From UBA6107 sp964390015 (GTDB lineage Bacteria > Chloroflexota > Anaerolineae > Anaerolineales > Anaerolineaceae): a stretch of 64,000 bases of DNA. Where the stretch lies: positions 1 to 64,000 of the forward strand of contig CAYMGO010000002.1 of the NCBI GenBank assembly GCA_964390015.1, in the 5' to 3' direction. Below the pieces are notes generated by a model, which saw only the letters and a list, made by a program, of their open reading frames with translations, was not told the DNA's origin and did not search any database. This document shows, piece by piece, positions 9,554 to 17,855 of the stretch; the first letter of the stretch is position 1, and each line of letters starts with the position of its first letter. The translations under genes and the position numbers were made by a program.

Positions 9554-10973
9554 AGTGTTCTCCTTCTGACGCCGCATTTTCAATGGCCTTTATGATCTTA
9601 TAATAACCAGTGCATCGGCAGAGGTTTCCAGTAATCGCTTCTTTTATATCGTTTTCACTAGGACGAGGTTTTTCTTCCAGTAGTTTGACCGCTGACATGA
9701 TGAATCCAGGCGTACAATAGCCACATTGTACTGCTCCTTCTTCAACAAATGCCTGCTGAACAGGGTGCAGGTCACCTTCTTCCGAAATTCCTTCTATCGT
9801 GGTGATAACCGCCATGTGTGCTCTTGGAGCCGGTACCAGGCATGACATGACGGCTTTTCCGTCCATGTAGACTGTACAAGCACCACATTCTCCCTCTGCG
9901 CACCCTTCCTTGCTGCCGATGAGTCCGGCATCATCACGGATCAGGTCCAATAGTGACTTCTGGAATGAGGAAGAGAAATCAAATTTCTTACCGTTGATTG
10001 TTGTGGTAATTGGATTATTGTCATCGATCAACACGGTTCGGGCGAGTTTGTTTTGAGCATTAGAATTTCTATCGCTTGATAGGGTTACCGGATTTTCAGG
10101 AAGCAGGTTAATGGATCGTTCTGGGTAAAGAAGCGCATTAAAACATCTCTTCAGGATGACCCTGGTCATGTCGTTGCGGAAAATAGCAGAGGCCCGGATA
10201 TCTGAGATTGGTGAGATCTCTTCCATTGTTTCAGGTAATTCCAGATTCTCCAGTTGTTCAAGGGATAAACCCCTGATTTGATTTTCAAGCATATGCAATC
10301 TGGCCACGATGGGTGACACTGCTCCAACCGCGATCACAACATCTTCTACCCTAGAGTGATTGATTTTCATCGCAACTGCTGCGTTCACCACAGAGATGGC
10401 CTGGGCGTTGCGTAATGCAAATTTATAAAAAGTTGATATGTACCCGGAGCTTTTTCGGCTGATCACAATTTCTTTGAGGATTTCGTTGCTCTTGATGACC
10501 GTGCGTCTCACGCCGGTGTAAAAATCTTCGAGAGGGACCCTTCTATTGGCTTTGGATGAAACCAAAATTAGTTCAGCACCCAGTGCGATCAGAGCGGGAA
10601 TCGTGTCATTTGCTGGCGAAGCAGTAATGAGATTACCGGCAACAGTACCCCGGTTGCGTATTTGGGGAGAACCAACCTGAAAAGCAGCCTCGGCCAGGCA
10701 GCGTGCATGGGAGCGGATTATCGATGAACTGGATATCTGATTATGTGTGATAAGGGCGCCGATGTGAATATCTCCATCCTCGTCCCTGCTTATCGTGTTC
10801 AGTTCGGGAATGCGCGATATATCGATCAACGTGGTTACTTCCTCACGAAGACCGCGCTTAATCTCAAGAACCAGATCCGTAGCCCCAGATATGATCCTAC
10901 TTCCATCAGGTTCTTGGTCCAGTAGTTCAAGAGCGTCAGACAAATCAGCTGCCAGATAATATTTATTCCACAT
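9540..10973 (-). CDS. Xanthine dehydrogenase family fused FAD-binding and [2Fe-2S] subunit
   Basis: Electron-transfer subunit of the neighbouring molybdenum hydroxylase, 477 residues. The N-terminal ~280 residues are the FAD-binding domain (SGATDLVLEIKRGL; the AGNLITASPANDTIPAL flavin motif near residue 118) followed by its C-terminal CO-dehydrogenase-flavoprotein domain. The last ~160 residues are the two [2Fe-2S] domains: GCAEGECGACTVYMDG with a later CLVP cysteine for cluster I, and QCGYCTPG ... NLCRCTGYY for cluster II. In most operons these are separate proteins (CoxM and CoxS types); here they are joined in the order FAD then Fe-S. All eight cluster cysteines appear present. It is the first gene of the hydroxylase operon. 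Confidence 0.9.
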   Translation of the reverse strand: MWNKYYLAADLSDALELLDQEPDGSRIISGATDLVLEIKRGLREEVTTLIDISRIPELNTISRDEDGDIHIGALITHNQISSSSIIRSHARCLAEAAFQVGSPQIRNRGTVAGNLITASPANDTIPALIALGAELILVSSKANRRVPLEDFYTGVRRTVIKSNEILKEIVISRKSSGYISTFYKFALRNAQAISVVNAAVAMKINHSRVEDVVIAVGAVSPIVARLHMLENQIRGLSLEQLENLELPETMEEISPISDIRASAIFRNDMTRVILKRCFNALLYPERSINLLPENPVTLSSDRNSNAQNKLARTVLIDDNNPITTTINGKKFDFSSSFQKSLLDLIRDDAGLIGSKEGCAEGECGACTVYMDGKAVMSCLVPAPRAHMAVITTIEGISEEGDLHPVQQAFVEEGAVQCGYCTPGFIMSAVKLLEEKPRPSENDIKEAITGNLCRCTGYYKIIKAIENAASEGEHYGKT

Positions 10974-11052
10974 GGTTAACCTTCATTTATCGCTGCCCAT
11001 TTTCTTTAGTTGATAAGAATTTGCAGTTTGTTACTAATGGAGTTCCAGTAAA

Positions 11053-12402
11053 TTATTCTTCAAGCAAACCAAGAACAACTGGTAATAATTGTTTCTTGCG
11101 AGAGACCACTCCCTCGGCAAGCCTGGTATTATCCGGCTGCGGTAAATAAGGGAGGTCGTCCAGTACGGCTGGGGCATTGGAAAACAGAATTCTGCTTGAC
11201 CCGCGAACAACATCCGTGACCATCAGCATGGCAAAATCCACATTCTTGCTTTTACGCAGGTTATCGAGTGCATCATTCAGGGGTTCAAGTTGTTTGGTCA
11301 CCTCGTTTAGGTCGCTAACCTCCGCCTGGGCAATGGCAAAATCCAAACCACCTGCAGTGTAGATCTTCATGTCGCTTGTAACGATCTCTTCCGGTGATCT
11401 ATTGCCAAGCCCTGCGCTGGATGAGAGGATCTTTTCACCGTAGGACCGGATGGTTTCGTTTGCCAATGGGGAACCAGCAACGAATGTCCACCGTGCCAGG
11501 CGCTGGGCAGCATCTTTGTCACGCTCAGTTGTAGTGGGTGAAGTGAGAATCAAAGTGTCCGAGAGTAATCCTGCCAGCATGATACCCGCGATAGTGGGAA
11601 CCGCGCTAAGTCCGGATTCTTCTATCCGTTCTGAAACGAGCGTGCTCGTGCTGCCAACAATATCGACAGTCATTTTGATGGGGTAATGAGTTGAAGGGTT
11701 ACCCAGTCGATGATGATCAAGGATCTCCAACAGTTCGGCTTCTTCAAGCGAAGCGACACTTTGTGATGGTTCATTGTGGTCCACAAGTACGATTTTTAAC
11801 CTCGGCGGATTGAGCAGGTCTTTTTGACGGCAAATACCAACATAGCGGCCGTTTTCATCAACGACCCAAACCTCATCACCTTCTTCTCGTAGGATGCGGT
11901 TAATAACATCGCGAATCTTGGTGTTAACAGCATATTTGGATACATTCGTATCCGCGGCCTCTCGGCAAGGCAGCTCAAGGATCTTATTGATAGCGATATC
12001 CTGGTTTTTCAGGCTTGTTCCTACCAGTTTCCCCAGATAATTGAATAGACTTCTGCCAGTAATCAATCCATAGGGGGTTCCATCTTCGTTGAGAACCGGT
12101 GCTATTCCACCGGTACGGTTCGCGAGGGTCCATGCAACACGCAACGGCACATCCGGTGTGTTTGTATCCAGCCTTCTGACAACCGATGAAAACCGCGGCG
12201 ACGCGTCCGTTATCAGAACCGGTGCCTCAAGCCCCAGGGTTTTTAAAACCCATGCAGTTTGAGAGTTAACCGCTCCAGCTCTTGCTGCGATCGCATCGAC
12301 TCCGTCCCGTTCGCGAATCAACCATGCATAACCGACCGCTGAAGCGATTGAATCAGTGTCTGGATTCACATGACCGACAACATAGATTGGAGAATTAGGC
12401 AT
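11053..12402 (-). CDS. ppaC: Family II (manganese-dependent) inorganic pyrophosphatase with CBS pair
   Basis: Cytosolic hydrolase of PPi of the DHH superfamily, 449 residues. The N-terminal half of the DHH domain shows VVGHVNPDTDSIASAVGYAW (residues 8-27) with the metal-binding H and D residues. The DHH signature is ILDHHRLGNPS (about residue 228-238). Between them, residues about 68-190, lies a CBS pair (for example DGTPYGLITGRSLFNYLG and DENGRYVGICRQKDLLNPPR), the regulatory insert known to bind adenine nucleotides in CBS-PPases. There is no room for a DRTGG domain. The C-terminal DHHA2 domain carries SRKKQLLP, the PPi-binding S-R-K-K-Q. It may be co-transcribed with the F420 genes upstream. 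Confidence 0.9.
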   Translation of the reverse strand: MPNSPIYVVGHVNPDTDSIASAVGYAWLIRERDGVDAIAARAGAVNSQTAWVLKTLGLEAPVLITDASPRFSSVVRRLDTNTPDVPLRVAWTLANRTGGIAPVLNEDGTPYGLITGRSLFNYLGKLVGTSLKNQDIAINKILELPCREAADTNVSKYAVNTKIRDVINRILREEGDEVWVVDENGRYVGICRQKDLLNPPRLKIVLVDHNEPSQSVASLEEAELLEILDHHRLGNPSTHYPIKMTVDIVGSTSTLVSERIEESGLSAVPTIAGIMLAGLLSDTLILTSPTTTERDKDAAQRLARWTFVAGSPLANETIRSYGEKILSSSAGLGNRSPEEIVTSDMKIYTAGGLDFAIAQAEVSDLNEVTKQLEPLNDALDNLRKSKNVDFAMLMVTDVVRGSSRILFSNAPAVLDDLPYLPQPDNTRLAEGVVSRKKQLLPVVLGLLEE

Positions 12403-12472
12403 AACAACAGCTCCAGAATTCTAATAAAATCATACCGTTCGTTTGTTGATAATTCATAAAACTTCTAATGAA

Positions 12473-13471
12473 TTAGTTTTGCGCAAAAGTATCGATCAAC
12501 AGGTGGACATTCCCGCCAACCGGATAAAGGATCGGGCACGTGCAGCCGTTGTGGATGTATTCAGCCACCTTTGCCCGCGCTTCCGACGGGGTGCCTGAGG
12601 CAGAAATGCGTAAGATCAGATCTTCAGGGACGAGATGTTTTGCTTTTTGTATCTGTTCATGGGTGGCAGGCCAACCCAATATTGATTGGATTTCCGCGAC
12701 AACTTCACTTGATACCCCGGATGCCTTGGCGATGTGTGGTTGTTGCGCGAGGTATTGGGTCAATAATTCACGCGTGTAATCAATAGCTTGATCGTGATCG
12801 TTATCCACAGAGCAGACGATCAATTGCGGGCGGTCGATGTCATCAAGAGTTTTTCCTGTCTTTTTTGCACCAGCCTGTAACAGGTCTAAAGCTTTAAGGT
12901 TATACTCCGGTGGTACGCAATAGTTCAAGACCACACCTTCAGCGATTTCACCTGTCATTTCCATCATGTTATCACCAGTAGCACCTATATACACTGGAAC
13001 GTTCCGTGGTTCTTTACGGCCATGAACGACGTCTAACTCAATTCCATGAACTTGAATGAATTCACCCTCGAAAGTGACTGTTTCCATGTTGAGCAATCTT
13101 TTCAATATCGTAACCGTCTCACGCATGGCGGTCAGGGGTTTTTTGCGGTCAATGCCGACATTCCTGGCTAGCGGATCCCACCAGGCGCCGATTCCACAAA
13201 TGATCCTGCCGGGGGCGAGATCATCCAAAGTCAGGAAGGTGGAGGCTAGTAACCCGATGTTTCTAGTCCAATTATTGATCACACCGGATCCTACTTTCAG
13301 CTTCTCTGTGACAGCCGCGTAAGCGGCCATCGGGACAATGGCATCCCGAACCAGTCTGCTTTCTGCCTGCCAGACAGCCTCAAAACCTCTTGATTCTGCA
13401 TACTTAACGTATTCAAGTCCATCTCTAAGCTCGTGCGCATCCTGCAAATACAATGCCATCCGTTCTGTCAT
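12473..13471 (-). CDS. LLM-class F420-dependent oxidoreductase (luciferase-like)
   Basis: TIM-barrel flavin/F420 enzyme of the luciferase-like monooxygenase superfamily, 332 residues. It resembles methylene-tetrahydromethanopterin reductase-type sequences. Features: N-terminal LQDAHELRDGLEYVKYAESRGFEAVWQAES, then TEKLKVGSGVINNWTRN (residues ~55-71, the cofactor pocket strand), GRIICGIGAWWDPLARNVG (~88-106), and VPVYIGATGDNMMEMTGEIAEGVVLNY (~158-185). It lies at the downstream end of the F420 biosynthesis operon, 11 nt after cofC, which strongly suggests F420 rather than FMN as cofactor. The substrate is unknown. Confidence 0.85.
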   Translation of the reverse strand: MTERMALYLQDAHELRDGLEYVKYAESRGFEAVWQAESRLVRDAIVPMAAYAAVTEKLKVGSGVINNWTRNIGLLASTFLTLDDLAPGRIICGIGAWWDPLARNVGIDRKKPLTAMRETVTILKRLLNMETVTFEGEFIQVHGIELDVVHGRKEPRNVPVYIGATGDNMMEMTGEIAEGVVLNYCVPPEYNLKALDLLQAGAKKTGKTLDDIDRPQLIVCSVDNDHDQAIDYTRELLTQYLAQQPHIAKASGVSSEVVAEIQSILGWPATHEQIQKAKHLVPEDLILRISASGTPSEARAKVAEYIHNGCTCPILYPVGGNVHLLIDTFAQN

Positions 13472-13482
13472 GGTCGCCTCCT

Positions 13483-13983
13483 TTAATTTTCAATGAGCAG
13501 TTTATTTTTTTCCTGTAGTACTTTTAATAGTTCGAGATCTTCCGGTGTGTCCAGATCCAATCCAAGTGATGTTGACTCGATTATTTCAATACGCGCGCCT
13601 GCCTTTTGTGCCAGCTCCAGGTGCTTGTTGAATGAACCGTTCCCATACCGATAGGTTAAGAGTCCTTCAGGATTGATGTACAACAGATTNNNNNNNNNNN
13701 NNNNNNNNNNNNNNNNNNNNNNNNNNNNNNNNNNNNNNNNNNNNNNNNNNNNNNNNNNNNNNNNNNNNNNNNNNNNNNNNNNNNNNNNNGCCAGTGTAAG
13801 CGCGGCGGGATCTCTGCTAACAACAAGAATATTGTCTATGTGTTCAACAGTTGAGAGGATTTTTAAGGTATTGACAAGCATATTCTGGTTGAGAATTGTC
13901 CGCTCATTTTCGTTCAAAACACTCGAGAGTCTACTTTTTCCTCTTCGCAGAGGTTTGACCGGCACGATCGCCCATAGTGTCAT
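13483..13983 (-). CDS. cofC: 2-phospho-L-lactate guanylyltransferase (CofC/FbiD), interrupted by an assembly gap
   Basis: Nucleotidyltransferase that activates 2-phospholactate (or phosphoenolpyruvate in FbiD-type bacterial enzymes) with GTP for F420 synthesis. Before the gap the N-terminus shows AIVPVKPLRRGKSRLSSVL, the GTP-binding start of the family. After it come RYGNGSFNKHLELAQKAGAR and LGLDLDTPEDLE, the typical ending. The 100-N run at 13690-13789 replaces the middle, including the metal-binding PxDLP region. Real CofC proteins are about 200-220 residues and only ~132 are visible, so the gap probably hides about 70-80 residues and its stated length is a placeholder. The start overlaps the cofD stop by 4 nt. 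Confidence 0.85.
   Translation of the reverse strand: MTLWAIVPVKPLRRGKSRLSSVLNENERTILNQNMLVNTLKILSTVEHIDNILVVSRDPAALTLXXXXXXXXXXXXXXXXXXXXXXXXXXXXXXXXXXNLLYINPEGLLTYRYGNGSFNKHLELAQKAGARIEIIESTSLGLDLDTPEDLELLKVLQEKNKLLIEN
13690..13789. other. Assembly gap (100 N) inside cofC
   Basis: A run of exactly 100 unknown bases. The round number suggests a scaffolder's default for unknown length. The flanking sequences do not repeat each other. Confidence 0.99.
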
Positions 13984-14927
13984 TTCGCTTTTTCCTCTAG
14001 CAGTTCTACGCTGAAGTCTAATACCCTACCAGCTAAATCGCTTTGAGCATAAATGTCAGGCATGAAAATATCAGTTGCATATGGAATTATACCGCAGCGG
14101 ATGATTTCATCTTTTTCATGTTGATCACGTGTATCGATCAAAATTCCGGTCAAAAAATCACGGTAGTGCCTCGCAATATTGGCAGAACTAACTTCGATTC
14201 CAAATTCTGTCATAATTTTGGCAGCTGGTCCTTTGATAGTCTTTCCGCCGATTAGTGGACTGACCGCAATGACGGTTTTCTCTTTCAACATTTTGATTAC
14301 ACCTGGTACGGATAAGATGGGATCAATGCTAACATACGGATTTGAGGGGCAAATGATGACGACCTCGGACTCTTCGAGGTTGGCTTGAGCTTTTATTGGA
14401 AGTTTGCTTTTCTCAGACCCGGTGAAAATGATCTTCTTCACCACCGGTTGGAAGTGATATTTCACAAAATATTCCTGGAAAGACAGTAAGGAATTCTGAT
14501 CAGTGATGATTTGAGTCTGTACCGGTTCATCACACATGGGAAAAATCTGATGCTTTATTCCCAATTTCTTTGATATTGCTGCGATTATTTCGCTTAGATT
14601 ATTGCCAGATTGCAGCAGCCGCGTTCGCTCAATTTGAGTGGCTACATCTGTGTCACCAATTCGGAACCAGATTTGTTGCCCCAGTTTTTCAAGGCCGGAA
14701 ATCAAATTGAAAGTATCGTTCTTGATACCGTATCCGGCATCAGGGTTGTTGATTCCCGCAAGGTTATACATGACGGTATCGAGATCCGGACAGATGTAAT
14801 ACCCCAGGTAATCAAAATCATCACCGGTGTTTACAATGATGCTGAGGTCTTCAGGAGGTAAAATCCTTGACAGGCCATTGGCCAATTTCGCGCCACCCAC
14901 TCCACCTGCAAGTGCAGTAACTTTCAC
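13980..14927 (-). CDS. cofD: 2-phospho-L-lactate transferase (CofD/FbiA)
   Basis: Transfers the phospholactyl (or phosphoenolpyruvyl) group from its GDP-activated form to FO, giving (dehydro-)F420-0. The 315-residue protein starts with MKVTALAGGVGGAKLANGLS, the family's glycine-rich N-terminus. It contains NTGDDFDYLGYYICPDLDTV (about residues 33-52) and later IICPSNPYVSIDPILSVPG and AVSPLIGGKTIKGPAAK, the phosphate-binding motifs typical of CofD. It overlaps cofC by 4 nt downstream and follows cofE by 24 nt, so this is a tight operon. No FO synthase (CofG/CofH or FbiC) lies in the window. Confidence 0.95.
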   Translation of the reverse strand: MKVTALAGGVGGAKLANGLSRILPPEDLSIIVNTGDDFDYLGYYICPDLDTVMYNLAGINNPDAGYGIKNDTFNLISGLEKLGQQIWFRIGDTDVATQIERTRLLQSGNNLSEIIAAISKKLGIKHQIFPMCDEPVQTQIITDQNSLLSFQEYFVKYHFQPVVKKIIFTGSEKSKLPIKAQANLEESEVVIICPSNPYVSIDPILSVPGVIKMLKEKTVIAVSPLIGGKTIKGPAAKIMTEFGIEVSSANIARHYRDFLTGILIDTRDQHEKDEIIRCGIIPYATDIFMPDIYAQSDLAGRVLDFSVELLEEKAK

Positions 14928-14951
14928 GTTATGACCAGGCGAAAAAATGAT

Positions 14952-15725
14952 CTATTTGAAAAGGTCATTGTTCTTGTCACGGATCAATTCACAGACAGTG
15001 GAATCACGAAATGAGTATGGAAAACCTCTGGCGATGACACACGGAATGCCTTCGTCTGCCTGGCCCATGAGCAACGATGCTGCGGCTGCCAATTCATCAG
15101 CAGCGGCTACCTGGGTTGCTTTCAATGTGTATCCGAAAAGATCCTTTTTTCCCCTGAGATCCACTACCCCGGGAACACCGGCAATTCCAACCGTTGTGCC
15201 TATTGTACCGTTTCTCCATGCGCGACCGTGTGAATCGATAACGATCACGCCTACCTGTTTGCCTGTTTTGGCCTTGATCTTTTCCTTGATGGCTCTTGCA
15301 GAATTATCTGGATCCTCTGGTAATAACAGAACATAGTTATTTCCTTCGTCATCTTCTACCGTGTTGGAGTGATCGATACCGGCATTGGCACACACAAAAC
15401 CTAGTTTGTGCCGAACAATGATTAAGCCCTTTCTGATACGCAATATCTCTTGCGATTCGTCCATTATCAGTTGAATAAGTTGGGGTCTTTTGTCTGATAG
15501 TAGCGCGATTTGTTGAGCTTCAGTCGTAGGGTTTACTGTCCGTAAATCGACAAGACGACCTTCAGACTTGGATATTATCTTTTGAGTAATTACTAATATA
15601 TCAAAATCATTTAAATAAATACTATGCCTACGCGCATTTTTAATTAAAATATCTGCGACGTCATCTCCTGGCATAATGTGCGGAAAATCGTCCAGCGCGA
15701 ACAGCTGAAGTTGCTTTATCGTCAT
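14952..15725 (-). CDS. cofE: Coenzyme F420-0:L-glutamate ligase (CofE)
   Basis: Adds the glutamate tail to F420-0 using GTP. At 257 residues it is the stand-alone archaeal-type CofE and lacks the second (nitroreductase-like) domain of mycobacterial FbiB. Typical motifs: ILVITQKIISKSEGRLVDL (about residues 44-62), CANAGIDHSNT (about 110-120), LLPEDPDNSARAIKEKIK (about 133-150) and VIVIDSHGRAWRNGTIGTTV (about 158-177). Start ATG overlaps the stop of the upstream F420 reductase gene by 4 nt. Product would be F420-1 or F420-2 depending on the number of glutamates added. Confidence 0.94.
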   Translation of the reverse strand: MTIKQLQLFALDDFPHIMPGDDVADILIKNARRHSIYLNDFDILVITQKIISKSEGRLVDLRTVNPTTEAQQIALLSDKRPQLIQLIMDESQEILRIRKGLIIVRHKLGFVCANAGIDHSNTVEDDEGNNYVLLLPEDPDNSARAIKEKIKAKTGKQVGVIVIDSHGRAWRNGTIGTTVGIAGVPGVVDLRGKKDLFGYTLKATQVAAADELAAAASLLMGQADEGIPCVIARGFPYSFRDSTVCELIRDKNNDLFK

Positions 15726-16387
15726 GATTCTTTTCTAACGCCAGTGATTTTGATCCCTGCTTCTTTGCTTCCATATGTCTTGTTGATATTGATCAATACG
15801 GATGTAAGCCCTTCCACAACAACAGAATTCGCCATAGGTCCGGCGTCCCAGCCGACCATTCCAGCATCACCTACAAGTTCTAACACTGCTTCTCTTGCTT
15901 GTTTTGATGTCCCGCAGACAAAAACATCACAATCAATATCACCTTCCTTCATCAATCGTTCGTAAGAAATGTTTTGGAAAGCCATCACAACAGGTGTTTC
16001 TTCTCCAAGGATTGCCTGAGCTTCTCTTCCTGCGCTGCCTGCTTTTGGCAGTTGCACAACATTTACTTTAGGTGGAACTAAAGGAACAGTAACGTCTATA
16101 AATATCTTACCCTTCACCACTTCTTTCAGTTTGTTGAGCATGTCAACGTGAGCCTCAAATGGCACCGTCATGACCACAACATCACTCCATTCGGCCGCTT
16201 GAGTGTTTTCCAACCCCACTACCCTGTTCTCATTATCATCGTTTAGTGTATTCACCTCATCAGCGGCTGCTTGCGCTTTCTCTACCGATCGTGAACCGAT
16301 CACTACATTGTGACCAAATTTTGCCCACCTGTAGGCTAGCCCCTTCCCTTCTTTACCAGTACCGCCAATTATCGCAATCTTCTTCAT
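15722..16387 (-). CDS. npdG: NADPH-dependent F420 reductase (F420H2:NADP+ oxidoreductase)
   Basis: Moves hydride between F420H2 and NADP+. The 221-residue protein opens with a Rossmann motif IAIIGGTGKEGKGLAYRWAK followed by VVIGSRSVEKA, the G-S-R segment that recognises the NADP 2'-phosphate. The middle has VVVMTVPFEAH and VIDVTVPL-like segments, and VFVCGTSKQAREAVLELVGD follows, as in the archaeal Fno family. I chose the ATG at 16387 because AGAAAGAAGGATTT precedes it and it sits 14 nt after the upstream stop; an in-frame extension upstream has no support. Its place in the cof operon confirms the F420 link. Confidence 0.93.
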   Translation of the reverse strand: MKKIAIIGGTGKEGKGLAYRWAKFGHNVVIGSRSVEKAQAAADEVNTLNDDNENRVVGLENTQAAEWSDVVVMTVPFEAHVDMLNKLKEVVKGKIFIDVTVPLVPPKVNVVQLPKAGSAGREAQAILGEETPVVMAFQNISYERLMKEGDIDCDVFVCGTSKQAREAVLELVGDAGMVGWDAGPMANSVVVEGLTSVLININKTYGSKEAGIKITGVRKES

Positions 16388-16401
16388 AAATCCTTCTTTC
16401 T

Positions 16402-17748
16402 TTAGGAAACAAAGTGCGTTAGGTAACGCTTCCATACTTCAGAGGCCAATTCTCTGGCTTTTTCAGATATGGATTCCTCATCGATAGTGATCAATTTTCT
16501 GTCCTTCATCAGAATTCTGCCATCCACCATTGTCATTGTTACCATAGAATCTCTAAAACCGAATATGATGTGCCAGGGCAGATTTCCTATGTTCACTGGC
16601 GTTATAGGCAGATACTCCACCAGAATCAAGTCTGCTTTGGCGCCTTCCATTATGACCCCTATTCTGTCTTTCAATAATTTAGATGCCATATCTGCATTGT
16701 TATATACAGCCATTTCAATAACACGATCCGCTCCCATACATCGTGGGTCCTTATTCCAGGATTTATGTGCAAGGTAACAGGTGCGCCATTCATCCCACAT
16801 GGCAAATGAAAACCCATCATTCCCCAAACACACCGGAATATTCCTGGCAAATATTCTTTCCACATCTGCCATGCCAACCGCGTTGTTCATGTTTGACCTT
16901 GGTTGATGGGTAAGCCATGTACCGGTGTTTTCAAGTATTTTAATTTCGTTATCGTCTATGTGTACGCCGTGCACAAAAATTGATTGGTGTCCGGTAATGC
17001 CGAATCGATCTAATCGATTGACCACTCTTGAACCATACTTTGCCACACTCACATTTTCGTCAATAAGATCTTCTGCCACATGAATGTGAAACCCATGACC
17101 TGATGGTATGTCCCGTACGCACTTCTCAAGTGTTTTGTCCGAAAGGGTAATTCCTGCGTGTAAACCGAAGCTGGCAGTTACCAGCGAATTTTTTCCGCTG
17201 CTTTGTAGCTTATTTATCATTCTCGCATTCTCTGCTATACCCGCGATTGCCTTTTCTTCACCCCCTCGATCGGTCACTTCATAGCAGAGGTTTGCACGTA
17301 TTCCTGCTTCAGCAACAGCGCCTTGAATGACATCCAGTGAACCGTCGATGAAATTCGGTGAAGCGTGATGATCAAACAATGTCGTAGTTCCGTGCTTTAT
17401 TGCATCGACTAGACAGACTAATGCGGAGTACCGCACGTCCTCTTCTTGGAGTGATTGATCCAACGGCCACCATAGTTTTTCCAGAATCTGCAGGAAATTT
17501 TCTGGAGGATTACCAGGAATGGCCATTCCTCTCGAAAAAACTCCATAAAAATGAGTGTGCGCACAAATAATTCCTGGCATGAGGAATTGTCCGTTGGCAT
17601 TTAATCTTTCTTCTGCCGGGTATAAGGTCAGAAGGCGATCCTCATCATCAATTTTATCAATGTGATCATTTACAATGCGGACTGCTTTACTTTCCAGGAT
17701 CTCATTTGGCTTCGCCCATGTAACAATGCGACAGTTATAAATAATCAT
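16402..17748 (-). CDS. ssnA: SsnA-like metal-dependent amidohydrolase
   Basis: Amidohydrolase-superfamily enzyme (448 residues) most like the putative aminohydrolase SsnA. Metal-site motifs: GIICAHTHFYGVFSRG (HxH, about residues 57-72), GFHIHVAEDLIDE with the metal histidine near residue 220, HGVHIDD (about 256), and GNDGFSFAMWDEW with the catalytic aspartate near 312. Substrates of the group are usually deaminated heterocycles (guanine, chlorotriazines, N-formimino compounds), but the SsnA substrate is not established. SsnA commonly occurs with molybdenum-hydroxylase clusters, and one lies 5 kb downstream. It is the first gene of the F420 operon, 14 nt before npdG. Confidence 0.8.
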   Translation of the reverse strand: MIIYNCRIVTWAKPNEILESKAVRIVNDHIDKIDDEDRLLTLYPAEERLNANGQFLMPGIICAHTHFYGVFSRGMAIPGNPPENFLQILEKLWWPLDQSLQEEDVRYSALVCLVDAIKHGTTTLFDHHASPNFIDGSLDVIQGAVAEAGIRANLCYEVTDRGGEEKAIAGIAENARMINKLQSSGKNSLVTASFGLHAGITLSDKTLEKCVRDIPSGHGFHIHVAEDLIDENVSVAKYGSRVVNRLDRFGITGHQSIFVHGVHIDDNEIKILENTGTWLTHQPRSNMNNAVGMADVERIFARNIPVCLGNDGFSFAMWDEWRTCYLAHKSWNKDPRCMGADRVIEMAVYNNADMASKLLKDRIGVIMEGAKADLILVEYLPITPVNIGNLPWHIIFGFRDSMVTMTMVDGRILMKDRKLITIDEESISEKARELASEVWKRYLTHFVS

Positions 17749-17855
17749 AATCTCCTCGTTTAGTCGAAATTATTTTAGCACAAAGGTGGTGAAACCGGTC
17801 TTGGTCATGTTTAGGTGTTACAATTGACAAAATTTTTTATGGAGAACCATCGTTA

